A stretch of DNA of 61,618 nt from a virus, in the IMG/VR virus record IMGVR_UViG_3300017692_000002, positions 1 through 61,618 of that record; one strand, written 5' to 3'. Made by a program: the position numbers and the translations under genes. How positions within the stretch are numbered: position 1 is the stretch's first letter; every line of letters begins with the position of its first letter. Of this stretch, positions 27,201-33,255 are shown one piece after another. The notes beneath the pieces were generated by a model. It had not been told where the DNA came from. It did not search any database and was given only the letters and a program-made list of their open reading frames with translations.

Positions 27201-28271
27201 TGGGGTGAATGGAACGAAGCACATCCTGGACTTCCGAACCTGGGCAACCTTGTGTTCATGAAGTGCATCGGTGTGGTTCCTCTTCCGGGCATGATGGCTC
27301 CGACTGAGATCACTTCGACCACTCACCATAGCCGTTTCGGTTATCTGGATGGTTCGCCGGGTGAGCCTTCGTTTGGCAACATGAAGTTCAACAACAGTGG
27401 TGGTGAAGACCGTCGTCGTCGCTTCATCCCTGGCGGTGACCTCAATCGTGCGGTTGTAAAGCAAGGTGAATGCCTTGTGATCTCCAAGAGCGAAAAGAAA
27501 GCCATCTGGATCAACCTGAAGCCTCTGTTCGACTTCAATAACTACTACTACTTCAGCGATAGCCGTAGCCGTTACGAAGAAACTCGTAACATTGGTTTGA
27601 ATGCCGGTCAATGGCCGTACACCTTCACTGAGCAGCCTTCTCAGATTCCGACCATCACCAAGACGATGACGTTTGATGATGAGCCGACTTCTGTGTTCAT
27701 GGCTCCCTATGCGAAGCAAGAATCCTGGCGCCAAGCTTGGATTACCTTCAAGGGAGGCAAGTGCCGGGTGTTCAACACGGGTGGTGTGAACGATACCGGC
27801 AATGCTGCAGCCAAGGTGGAAGTGGGTAACTTCGACGTGGGTCCGAATTGCACCAAGATCACTTGGGTCAAGGAAAAGGCTCGTAGTCCTAGCACTCAAG
27901 CAGGTCTTGTGCCGGAACACACCCGTCAACTGTTGTTCTGTATTCGTGGAGAAGCCGCTATCAAGTGGTTCGACATGAATTCAAACAACACCAGTGCGAC
28001 TGAGCGTCGGAAGTTCCAAGATCCGCGAGTGATTGACCCGATCAGCGTTGTTGACTCGGACAACCACGGTGGAGAACACTATGTCTCTTCGATCATCGAC
28101 TTCAACGGCCGTTGTGTTCACAATGTCCGCTGGGGTGACATGATCATGTGGACATACCCCGAGAAGACTCGCATCAAGATGGGTGCCAATGGCACTGATC
28201 CTTTCGAGTACTGCGGTAAGTATGACTTCAAGGGTTATCCCTTCATCGGCTGTACAGCCAACGTCTCTTAA
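24249..28271 (+). CDS. Large tail fibre with two SGNH hydrolase domains
   Basis: A 1340-residue protein, probably a receptor-processing fibre. It has a helical N-terminus, a Pro-rich linker (~75-90), an immunoglobulin-like segment, then two SGNH/GDSL-esterase-like domains. The first has S335 in VEGNSIS, PSATND and D488/H491 (DGIHPGD). The second has S536 in FEGDSIP, GTND (609-612) and D695/H698 (DGIHPTPAG). A further Pro-rich linker leads to a ~620-residue C-terminal region of unknown, beta-looking fold. SGNH domains on phage fibres usually de-O-acetylate surface polysaccharides. Domain one has GNS in place of GDS. Last gene before a terminator. Confidence 0.8.
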   Translation: MTASAARTALAETMAKAQEVMTLLNSRTAVEKAAQETCRQYSVASKTNADTTTANLAAWVAAQPTGGGGTAPAPAPVPSPAPAPSTPGTTLPDGVTSAAPTTDKASYVPGETASVSAKLTVTGKATTARVIIAVRSPVNSNGMRPYHTLYDQENVPMGVGVLTFNATYKFPADVLLGAWEFYVAYLLPDGSWFNSLNTSVNVAAAAITPAPSPTNPVTFPTTEAVANEGGAFTLTKPEIVKFLSPSSGLGYQKLLGAGTFPCNTGYFGEPAFGEVKKCYIKQASETASLPAPIINTNQIDGTAGGSTAGFVEGGTGTTVPTNANLFDVIRVEGNSISQSAGNNPNAWPKQLGVLLGSDVVVTSYALSSTTLVQMKDNYGAGDHAGGNFVTGKRNLCILGPSATNDFTQNNASIASLQFNLKTFFDKAKATGYTVWDSTELPRAISAEYTQEMEDKRVQLNAWKRANWATYCHKLIDFESVVTLAMLYDGIHPGDNPGAKVMAEFVYPMVRTTTASPAPAPSVSYFKPDVVIFEGDSIPQAYGVELGGMAYRWKALDGNNNAQIINIAREGSTCRDIDDDFNADGSGGIDTGPGAVFVANKVNAVVLMIGTNDLANSNTSLSAFTNHMKSLSTKTRARGAKFWLQTILKRADANWDATKEALRVQLNNWILAGGEGYLDGFINNENVANNTTNFKDGIHPTPAGNDLIAANIDAAFKAKTVTSTSPAPAPAPSTGTPTILNSDGTVNVDLWTAMAAKLSSVEGMRYRYGEAAPNVPNRTMWYQPGNHPWPQDIVGTHSGEWQHGTFTVYTDGYFMGGDFASNSLIVSYVADDPNARIGVTALQCTSTDHGTFTQKPELPWVYYGGGLDAEETLYWKLPPQNKVVKNPTCSANALGKPGWAVQPIQCFQNGFMATAGFNTMKNKSSCQLPSGLVPSCISVTSSNEFALVGCWDTTNKRGVVAVVSLCGLGHAATIQNQDSGEANGWWGEWNEAHPGLPNLGNLVFMKCIGVVPLPGMMAPTEITSTTHHSRFGYLDGSPGEPSFGNMKFNNSGGEDRRRRFIPGGDLNRAVVKQGECLVISKSEKKAIWINLKPLFDFNNYYYFSDSRSRYEETRNIGLNAGQWPYTFTEQPSQIPTITKTMTFDDEPTSVFMAPYAKQESWRQAWITFKGGKCRVFNTGGVNDTGNAAAKVEVGNFDVGPNCTKITWVKEKARSPSTQAGLVPEHTRQLLFCIRGEAAIKWFDMNSNNTSATERRKFQDPRVIDPISVVDSDNHGGEHYVSSIIDFNGRCVHNVRWGDMIMWTYPEKTRIKMGANGTDPFEYCGKYDFKGYPFIGCTANVS

Positions 28272-28323
28272 GCTGAACGCACCCTGACTCACAAGGTCGG
28301 GTGTTTCACTTAAGTTACTTGTA

Positions 28324-28371
28324 AGCGGATTCTGACAAGGGTAACAACCCCTCTGTTAGAATTCGCTTTTC
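28324..28371 (+). terminator. Terminator between tail and lysis genes
   Basis: A long imperfect hairpin pairs GCGGATTCTGACA with TGTTAGAATTCGC around a TAACAA loop, followed by four T. The short T-run may allow read-through to the lysis genes. Confidence 0.65.
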
Positions 28372-28400
28372 CACAACTGAGCCATCCAGAGCCAAACAAT

Positions 28401-28841
28401 ATGCCTACAGTAACTGCCGGCGTAGCTGTTGGAACCTCTATCGTCACCTATCCCATAGCAGTGGCGATTGGAGTCCCTGACTCATTAGCACTTCCTGTTG
28501 CAGTTGCTGCGGCTGGTGGAGCTTCATGGGCCATGACCAACCGTGAACGCATCAAAGAATGGGGTGTTGGCCCCATCATTTCCATTATCTTTTCATGGGT
28601 TTTCTCTTGGATGTTCGGCGTACTGTTCGGTCCAATTGCCGGCGCTGTCCTTCTTTCATGGCTTCCTATCTCCTACGCTTCGATCGTCCATAACGGAGCC
28701 CTGTCAGTAGGACTAGCCCTGATATTTGCAGCACTAGCAATCAGTCATATTCTTCCTGTTGTCACTGCATTTGCACGCAAAAAGGTAGATTCAATGACTT
28801 CCTCGAACAATTCCACAAACACCCCGGATGGAACACCATGA
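28401..28841 (+). CDS. Multi-pass membrane protein, holin candidate
   Basis: A 146-residue protein with about four hydrophobic segments (roughly residues 5-45, 58-80, 82-95 and 103-122) and a polar Ser/Asn/Thr tail. It is the first gene of the lysis cassette, before another membrane protein, the endolysin and the spanins, with ATGA overlap to the next gene. It is larger than most holins and could be a holin or antiholin. Confidence 0.6.
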   Translation: MPTVTAGVAVGTSIVTYPIAVAIGVPDSLALPVAVAAAGGASWAMTNRERIKEWGVGPIISIIFSWVFSWMFGVLFGPIAGAVLLSWLPISYASIVHNGALSVGLALIFAALAISHILPVVTAFARKKVDSMTSSNNSTNTPDGTP

Positions 28842-29161
28842 GCTTCTACTCAATAATGATCTTTTTGCAAGGGATCACTGGAATCACCATCGTGTGCGCT
28901 TCTGTGGTCCTGACTGCAATGGGTACTGATAAACAGTCCCCATTCATTCAGAAAGCTATCCTTTCTGGTTTAGCTATCTGGGGTATTTGGTTTGCATGGC
29001 TTGCTGTTCATGGTCAACATGACAGTGTGCCTGCTGTAGCTCTTGGAGCCACAGTTGCATTCCTGATCATCCGCAATGGCAAGCGTATTGTGGGTCTTCT
29101 TCACGGTGAAACGTGGAATCCCAATCGTCATCATCCCATCAGCATGCCTCCGGTGAACTAA
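28838..29161 (+). CDS. Holin candidate (three transmembrane segments)
   Basis: A 107-residue protein with hydrophobic stretches at roughly residues 5-27, 42-58 and 63-80 and a basic, polar C-terminus, typical of a three-helix holin. It lies directly before the endolysin with a TAATG overlap, the usual holin-endolysin coupling. Confidence 0.7.
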   Translation: MSFYSIMIFLQGITGITIVCASVVLTAMGTDKQSPFIQKAILSGLAIWGIWFAWLAVHGQHDSVPAVALGATVAFLIIRNGKRIVGLLHGETWNPNRHHPISMPPVN

Positions 29162-29643
29162 TGCTCGACTTCAATACCTGTTTTGACCGTCTCATTGGAC
29201 ATGAAGGCGGATATGTCAACAATCCGAAGGATCCTGGTGGTGAAACCAATTGGGGTATCTCTAAACGGAGCTATCCCAATATCAACATCAAGACTCTGAC
29301 CAGAGATGCTGCGAAGTTGCTCTACAAGAAAGACTTCTGGGATCGAGTCAACGCTGACAAGATGCTTCCGTCATTGGCTTACCAAGCCTTTGACTTTGCA
29401 GTCAACTCTGGGATTGAAACAGCTATCCGCTATCTTCAGCGAGCACTCAAGGTGGCTGATGATGGTTACTGGGGTCCGGCAACCATGTCTGCACTCAAGG
29501 AAGCCAATGAGACAGACATTCTCATGCTCTATCTTGCAGAGCGTCTGGACTTTATGACTAAGCTGACGAACTGGGAAAACGCTTCCAGAGGGTGGTCCCG
29601 TAGGATCGCCACAAACCTCCGCTACGCTGCGCAGGATGCCTGA
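29161..29643 (+). CDS. Endolysin, glycoside hydrolase family 108
   Basis: A 160-residue lysozyme of the N-acetylmuramidase GH108 family, also used by N4. The N-terminal signature HEGGYVNNPKDPGGETNWG places the catalytic E15; the C-terminal half is a peptidoglycan-binding-type domain (DGYWGPATMSALKE). I chose the start at 29161, which overlaps the holin stop, rather than an upstream in-frame ATG. No signal peptide, so it depends on a holin. Confidence 0.9.
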   Translation: MLDFNTCFDRLIGHEGGYVNNPKDPGGETNWGISKRSYPNINIKTLTRDAAKLLYKKDFWDRVNADKMLPSLAYQAFDFAVNSGIETAIRYLQRALKVADDGYWGPATMSALKEANETDILMLYLAERLDFMTKLTNWENASRGWSRRIATNLRYAAQDA

Positions 29644-29999
29644 TGCTGGGTAGCTATTCCAAGGCTGTCAAAATCGCCACTGGGCTCGTCCTGGTGGCTT
29701 TTTTCTGTGGTCTGCTCTATGGGGCTTACCAGCTTGGTCGAGAAACCAAGCAAGGGGAATGGGATGCTTCTGATCTGGCTACGGCTGAATCCAGGCAAGA
29801 GATTGTTGAAGCTGCTGCACGCAAGATTGCAAAGATAGAGGTGAAGAGTGAAACAATCATCAAGCCAATACAAAAAGAGATCCGTACTAACACTGTTTAT
29901 GCTCAGTGTAAGCATTCTCCTGACCAGTTGCGGAACCTTAATGAACTCATCGGAGTTGGCGTTGGTATCCTGCCCGGAACCCTCTCCATTGGCAGATGA
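29643..29999 (+). CDS. Rz-like inner-membrane spanin
   Basis: A 118-residue protein with a single N-terminal transmembrane helix (~residues 8-31) and a charged, helical periplasmic part, the layout of an i-spanin. It follows the endolysin with a 1-base overlap and overlaps the lipoprotein gene at 29848 in another frame. Confidence 0.8.
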   Translation: MLGSYSKAVKIATGLVLVAFFCGLLYGAYQLGRETKQGEWDASDLATAESRQEIVEAAARKIAKIEVKSETIIKPIQKEIRTNTVYAQCKHSPDQLRNLNELIGVGVGILPGTLSIGR

Positions 30000-30084
30000 T
30001 TCCTTTGGAGCTACAACAGACAAGCTAGTCTGGTACATAGTGAACTACAACAAGTGTCGAGCAGTGGCACTCAAGCAAGAATAA
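29848..30084 (+). CDS. Rz1-like outer-membrane spanin lipoprotein
   Basis: A 78-residue protein with a basic N-terminus, a hydrophobic signal and a lipobox ending LLTSC (Cys at about residue 28). It overlaps the last 152 bases of the Rz gene in a different frame and extends beyond it, a common spanin arrangement. Together they would fuse inner and outer membranes at lysis. Confidence 0.78.
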   Translation: MKQSSSQYKKRSVLTLFMLSVSILLTSCGTLMNSSELALVSCPEPSPLADDSFGATTDKLVWYIVNYNKCRAVALKQE

Positions 30085-30107
30085 AGGCTCCCTAGGGAGC
30101 CTTTTTC
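30085..30107. terminator. Terminator of the lysis operon (bidirectional-capable)
   Basis: A palindrome aaggctccc/gggagcctt with five T on the right and AATAAA on the left. It ends rightward lysis transcription and lies at the convergent end of the leftward 30107 gene. Confidence 0.85.
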
Positions 30108-30340
30108 TATTCCTGAGGGAACCTACGTTCCTGAATAGTGATTTCCTTGAGCTTCCTTCTCGCATTCCCACACATCATGCAAGAGCACAGTGCTGGAGTA
30201 TGCAAAGCCATGCCAATCTGCTTTTCTGTCATTGGCTTAGCATAGTTTGAAGGATAACTACGTCCCCAGTAGTTCTTACGATTCTTCTTGAGACGTTCAT
30301 TGTCTGCTCTACGTTGAGCGCGAGAAGGTTGGTCTTTCAT
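30107..30340 (-). CDS. Small conserved phage protein with CxxC motif
   Basis: A 77-residue basic protein. LCSCMMCGNARRKL (around residues 51-64) is a pattern I know from many small phage proteins of unknown function and suggests a metal site. It is the last gene of the leftward 30-33 kb cluster. Confidence 0.7.
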   Translation of the reverse strand: MKDQPSRAQRRADNERLKKNRKNYWGRSYPSNYAKPMTEKQIGMALHTPALCSCMMCGNARRKLKEITIQERRFPQE

Positions 30341-30558
30341 ATAAGCTTTCGTTTGATCTGATCTGTCTTGTTTTCTATGTGAGTTCCTATCTTTGCCAGA
30401 GCATTGATAGGAGGTTGAACCAAGACAGGACGCTTAAATGGAACATTCCTGCCTAAGTTGATACCGCTCTTATACAAAGGGCTGAATGGAGATATAACCT
30501 TCTTTGGTATCCCATTTACCCCAGTAATATCGTCCTCTGTCTTCTTCATCTGATACAA
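30337..30558 (-). CDS. Hypothetical protein
   Basis: A 73-residue basic protein with ATGA overlap to the next gene. Its start lies within the upstream gene (89-base overlap in another frame); an internal TTG near 30475 would remove most of the overlap. No family recognised. Confidence 0.4.
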   Translation of the reverse strand: MYQMKKTEDDITGVNGIPKKVISPFSPLYKSGINLGRNVPFKRPVLVQPPINALAKIGTHIENKTDQIKRKLI

Positions 30559-30817
30559 GATTCCACATTTGATCTAAGTGCCTTATTCCTATCGCTTTAT
30601 CTTGCCAATACATCAGTCCTTTCGTAGTTCGGTCCCATACAAATAGACTTCTTATGCATGAAGAAGGCTTTTCTCTAGTAAAAACATCAACAAAAGGAGT
30701 TTCTTTGTGTATTTGTTCTACTGCCTCAATTGTCAACTCATGGTCAATGCCAAAGGCAAGCATTCTATCAAACAATAGACACTGTACTGGTGTCCAGATC
30801 TTGTCAGTTGGGAACAT
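30470..30817 (-). CDS. FxW-family protein, paralog 1
   Basis: A 115-residue protein. It shares with its two upstream neighbours the core SLFVWDRTTKGLMYWQDKA, a pattern F-x-W-x(2)-[TS]-x(2)-G-x(2)-[YF]-W, and a following helix ending in MWNLV. Similar motifs occur in small phage proteins of unknown function. It overlaps the upstream gene by 14 bases. Confidence 0.65.
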   Translation of the reverse strand: MFPTDKIWTPVQCLLFDRMLAFGIDHELTIEAVEQIHKETPFVDVFTREKPSSCIRSLFVWDRTTKGLMYWQDKAIGIRHLDQMWNLVSDEEDRGRYYWGKWDTKEGYISIQPFV

Positions 30818-31100
30818 GATCTTCTCCCGTCAGTAGTTTCCACATATTTTCTATTTTTAGGGCTTTATCATGTTCTTCTTGCCAGAAGTACTGACCTTCT
30901 TCTGTATCTGACCAGATAAAAGAATCTAGCAATAGTTTATTGCCTTTAAGATTAAGGAGCAATCTAGTTCCGACATATTTGCAGTAGCTTGCTGCTAGTT
31001 CTGCAATATGAGGATCAATGCCAAATTTAATCAGATTCTCTTCGTAGATTTGTTGCCCAATGTTCCAATGCTCTCTTGGAACTTTTACTGTTCTTGTCAT
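30804..31100 (-). CDS. FxW-family protein, paralog 2
   Basis: A 98-residue protein from the ATG at 31100 (GGAG ribosome site eight bases before it). Core motif SFIWSDTEEGQYFWQEEHD, then MWKLL, as in the 30470 protein. Its first 25 codons overlap the end of the next paralog in a different frame. Function unknown. Confidence 0.65.
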   Translation of the reverse strand: MTRTVKVPREHWNIGQQIYEENLIKFGIDPHIAELAASYCKYVGTRLLLNLKGNKLLLDSFIWSDTEEGQYFWQEEHDKALKIENMWKLLTGEDHVPN

Positions 31101-31374
31101 TGTTTGTTTCTCCACTGGCTTTTGGAACTTTTTGTTCAAGGACAGCCGCGTTAATAGCGATGGTCGCCCAGAAATGAACTCCTTCATTGGATTGCCCCCA
31201 TGAAAAGCTTCTTTGCAGAAGCTTTGCCGCAGAGCCTCGTTCAAGATAAGGAATAGAAGCAAGAACGCTTTCTTTAGCGTTTCTTGCTGCCATGAAAGCC
31301 AACACCTCAGGCACACCCTTGTTCTCAAGGGCATTCCTTAGCTTGTTCTGTAAAGGTCTGAGGTATTTGTTCAT
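31027..31374 (-). CDS. FxW-family protein, paralog 3
   Basis: A 115-residue protein with the core RSFSWGQSNEGVHFWATIA. It diverges after that core and ends in a polar Lys/Ser tail overlapping paralog 2. The ATG at 31374 follows TAAACC. Together the three form a small tandem duplication. Confidence 0.6.
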   Translation of the reverse strand: MNKYLRPLQNKLRNALENKGVPEVLAFMAARNAKESVLASIPYLERGSAAKLLQRSFSWGQSNEGVHFWATIAINAAVLEQKVPKASGETNNDKNSKSSKRALEHWATNLRRESD

Positions 31375-31377
31375 GGT

Positions 31378-31638
31378 TTAGGCACTTACATGATGGTATT
31401 CAGCCATACGGAGAATATTGATGTCCTCTTTGATGGTGTCTCGCTTGGCTCGAAGACGTTTCAGCTTTCCAGCTTCAACCTCGAAGTTGCGATCTTGATA
31501 CCGCATGACATCTCGATCTCCAAGAGCTTGAGCACCCACGCTGCAAGCCAGGGTAGTTGCACAGTTGGCTTTCGCCAATGCAACACGTTCATTCCAGAAC
31601 TTGAGACGGATCTCAAGCAAGTTGATTTGTGTAGTCAT
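31378..31638 (-). CDS. Hypothetical helical protein
   Basis: An 86-residue, mostly helical, Arg/Lys-rich protein (FWNERVALAKANC, KLKRLRAKRDTIKEDINIL). I chose the ATG at 31638, coupled to the upstream stop by ATGA. Function unknown. Confidence 0.6.
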   Translation of the reverse strand: MTTQINLLEIRLKFWNERVALAKANCATTLACSVGAQALGDRDVMRYQDRNFEVEAGKLKRLRAKRDTIKEDINILRMAEYHHVSA

Positions 31639-31907
31639 GATTTGTTGTGATAAGTTTTTAAGCATTCCAAGATATCTTTGAATGCATTGAATTTTTCTAC
31701 AAGAGAAAAGCATTTTTCGTGATAGTCAAAAACAAGTGCTCTTGCTTTTTCAATCTCCAACTCATCTCCTACGATTTGCCATTGATTGAGAACAGCAAGA
31801 GAAGTCCCAAGACTGGCGTTGTATTTTGCAATACGACGCTCAAGTCTTCGGATTTCACGATTGATCTCAACCATTCGGGAAGGATCAAGATACCAACTGA
31901 CGCTCAT
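31635..31907 (-). CDS. Hypothetical helical protein
   Basis: A 90-residue protein predicted as coiled helices (MVEINREIRRLERRIAKYNA). It overlaps both neighbours by ATGA, which supports it as part of a translationally coupled chain. Function unknown. Confidence 0.65.
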   Translation of the reverse strand: MSVSWYLDPSRMVEINREIRRLERRIAKYNASLGTSLAVLNQWQIVGDELEIEKARALVFDYHEKCFSLVEKFNAFKDILECLKTYHNKS

Positions 31908-32040
31908 GCGAGTTTCCTAACAATCCAGGGAACAATAAGAAGGGAGAGGATTGCTGCAAGAGAGAATCCTGCTCCCCACATGAAACCATCAAAGAACTTC
32001 AACAGTCTTTGAAGCAGGAACAGTTGTACTTCAACTTTCA
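31904..32040 (-). CDS. Tiny membrane protein
   Basis: A 45-residue ORF with one clear transmembrane helix (about residues 23-40, GAGFSLAAILSLLIVPWIV). It exactly fills the gap between its neighbours, overlapping both by a few bases (ATGA downstream), good evidence that it is translated despite its size. Confidence 0.65.
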
Positions 32041-32295
32041 TTTTTTATCCTCAATTGAAATAGACATACTGGCTGCGATACGTCTTGTGGCAAGAACAAA
32101 ATCAGTTCCTTCTTTTTCACCATAGACATGGACTAATCGATCAGCGAGCCAACTCAGGAACTTGTAATCGTCTCTGGTAATACTCAAAAGATCAATTGGA
32201 CCAACTTCAGTACCCTCAGGCACATCCTTTGCAGGAAATACTGCAATAGTCCATGCATCAGTTCCAGGCATTGCACCTACAGTTGCTTTAATCAT
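32038..32295 (-). CDS. Hypothetical protein
   Basis: An 85-residue protein with no membrane segment; middle part LLSITRDDYKFLSWLADRL. It is coupled to both neighbours by short stop/start overlaps. Function unknown. Confidence 0.6.
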   Translation of the reverse strand: MIKATVGAMPGTDAWTIAVFPAKDVPEGTEVGPIDLLSITRDDYKFLSWLADRLVHVYGEKEGTDFVLATRRIAASMSISIEDKK

Positions 32296-32486
32296 TTTTT
32301 ATCCTTGTAAACCACAGGAAAAGGCCAATCAGATTCTTTCTCACATTCTTTTTTGCCACGAACCCAAGACTCAAAGTCTTGTGGATGAGTAGTCATCTGC
32401 TGAGACTGAATCCAGTCTCGATAAAGACGCTGATACTCTTTTGGAGTCAGAACTACGTCAGGTTCTTTGGCGATTTTAATGCTCAT
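32292..32486 (-). CDS. Hypothetical protein
   Basis: A 64-residue charged protein (LTPKEYQRLYRDWIQSQQ), ATGA overlap with the next gene. Function unknown. Confidence 0.6.
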   Translation of the reverse strand: MSIKIAKEPDVVLTPKEYQRLYRDWIQSQQMTTHPQDFESWVRGKKECEKESDWPFPVVYKDKK

Positions 32487-32487
32487 G

Positions 32488-32982
32488 TCACTTGGCTTCC
32501 TTCTTGGGCCACCCAGCCTTGCTCAGATCAGCCATCAAATTGGCGACTGCAGGAAGTGTGCGACAGGTCTTCTCTTCCTCTGCAGGAAGGTACTTACCGA
32601 ACTCAGGAAGCAGTTCCAGCAATGCTTTGCTGGTAGTACAGCCATAGGCTGCTGCTTTGAGCTTGGTTTCGAGATCCTTTCGTTGGGTATCTTGTGCATC
32701 TTTCAGATCCTTGATCTTCTGGATTGCAACTTGATCTTTCACCGGAAGGTGTTCTTGACGATCACCGAAGTATGGCGTGTAAACGCCATAGAAAGAACCA
32801 GAACGGCTGTTGAGGTATCGAGACAGCACAGGATCTGTAGCCAGTTCCTTGATCTTCGGAGGAAGAGTGGAATGCAGGCTTTTACGAACCATGTCTTGAA
32901 TCTGTTGCGAATAATCCTTTTGAGGAACGTCATTCATCACGGACTTGACGAATGCATCACGAATGTAGTTGGTCAGTTTCAT
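32488..32982 (-). CDS. Possible Nmad5-like protein
   Basis: A 164-residue protein beginning MKLTNYIRDAFVKSVMNDVP, a pattern I associate with the phage family labelled nucleotide modification associated domain 5. The middle has a conserved-looking LPPKIKELATDPVLSRYL. No modification enzymes are evident nearby, so the label says little about role. The ribosome site is weak. Confidence 0.5.
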   Translation of the reverse strand: MKLTNYIRDAFVKSVMNDVPQKDYSQQIQDMVRKSLHSTLPPKIKELATDPVLSRYLNSRSGSFYGVYTPYFGDRQEHLPVKDQVAIQKIKDLKDAQDTQRKDLETKLKAAAYGCTTSKALLELLPEFGKYLPAEEEKTCRTLPAVANLMADLSKAGWPKKEAK

Positions 32983-33097
32983 ATTTCTCTTTCATTTGAA
33001 GGTTGAAGTAATAACGAGCACCTAACCTGTTGGCTAACCAACGGCTCAGTGCCCGACAATCATCTTGAAGAAGGCCCGGAGGCCAACCTGTGATCAT
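32957..33097 (-). CDS. Tiny phage protein (GWPPGLLQDD type)
   Basis: A 46-residue ORF beginning MITGWPPGLLQDDCRALSRW. The pattern PPGLLQDD-x-R-x-LSRW recurs in small proteins of many phages, which supports translation. It is coupled to the upstream gene by ATGA and overlaps the downstream start. Function unknown. Confidence 0.6.
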   Translation of the reverse strand: MITGWPPGLLQDDCRALSRWLANRLGARYYFNLQMKEKYETDQLHS

Positions 33098-33255
33098 TTC
33101 TTTTTCTTACGCTCAGGAATGTCGCGTTCTCCGAACGCTGTGTAGAGCAAAAGAAACCAAGTAGCTAATCTCAAGCTACCTTCAGTTCCTGTCTTGTCAT
33201 GTACTGCAGCGTAGTGCTTGTACCAACCCATACGGGTTACGGGATAGTTCTTCAT
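33094..33255 (-). CDS. Small hypothetical protein after DNA polymerase
   Basis: A 53-residue basic protein with start ATG at 33255, overlapping the DNA polymerase stop (ATGA). It ends in a Lys-rich tail. The longer in-frame start would lie deep inside the polymerase gene and is rejected. Function unknown. Confidence 0.55.
   Translation of the reverse strand: MKNYPVTRMGWYKHYAAVHDKTGTEGSLRLATWFLLLYTAFGERDIPERKKKK

Noticed and set aside
24225-27929. Long minus-strand open frame of 1234 codons opposite the large fibre gene
   Set aside because: It is a mirror of the 1340-codon fibre gene caused by its codon bias; composition is Arg/Ser/His-rich and no ribosome site or motif is present.
33001-33060. 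GGCC-CGGA-GGCC repeat as a promoter hairpin
   Set aside because: Short stem with a four-base loop inside the tiny GWPPGLLQDD gene; not different from coding-sequence chance.
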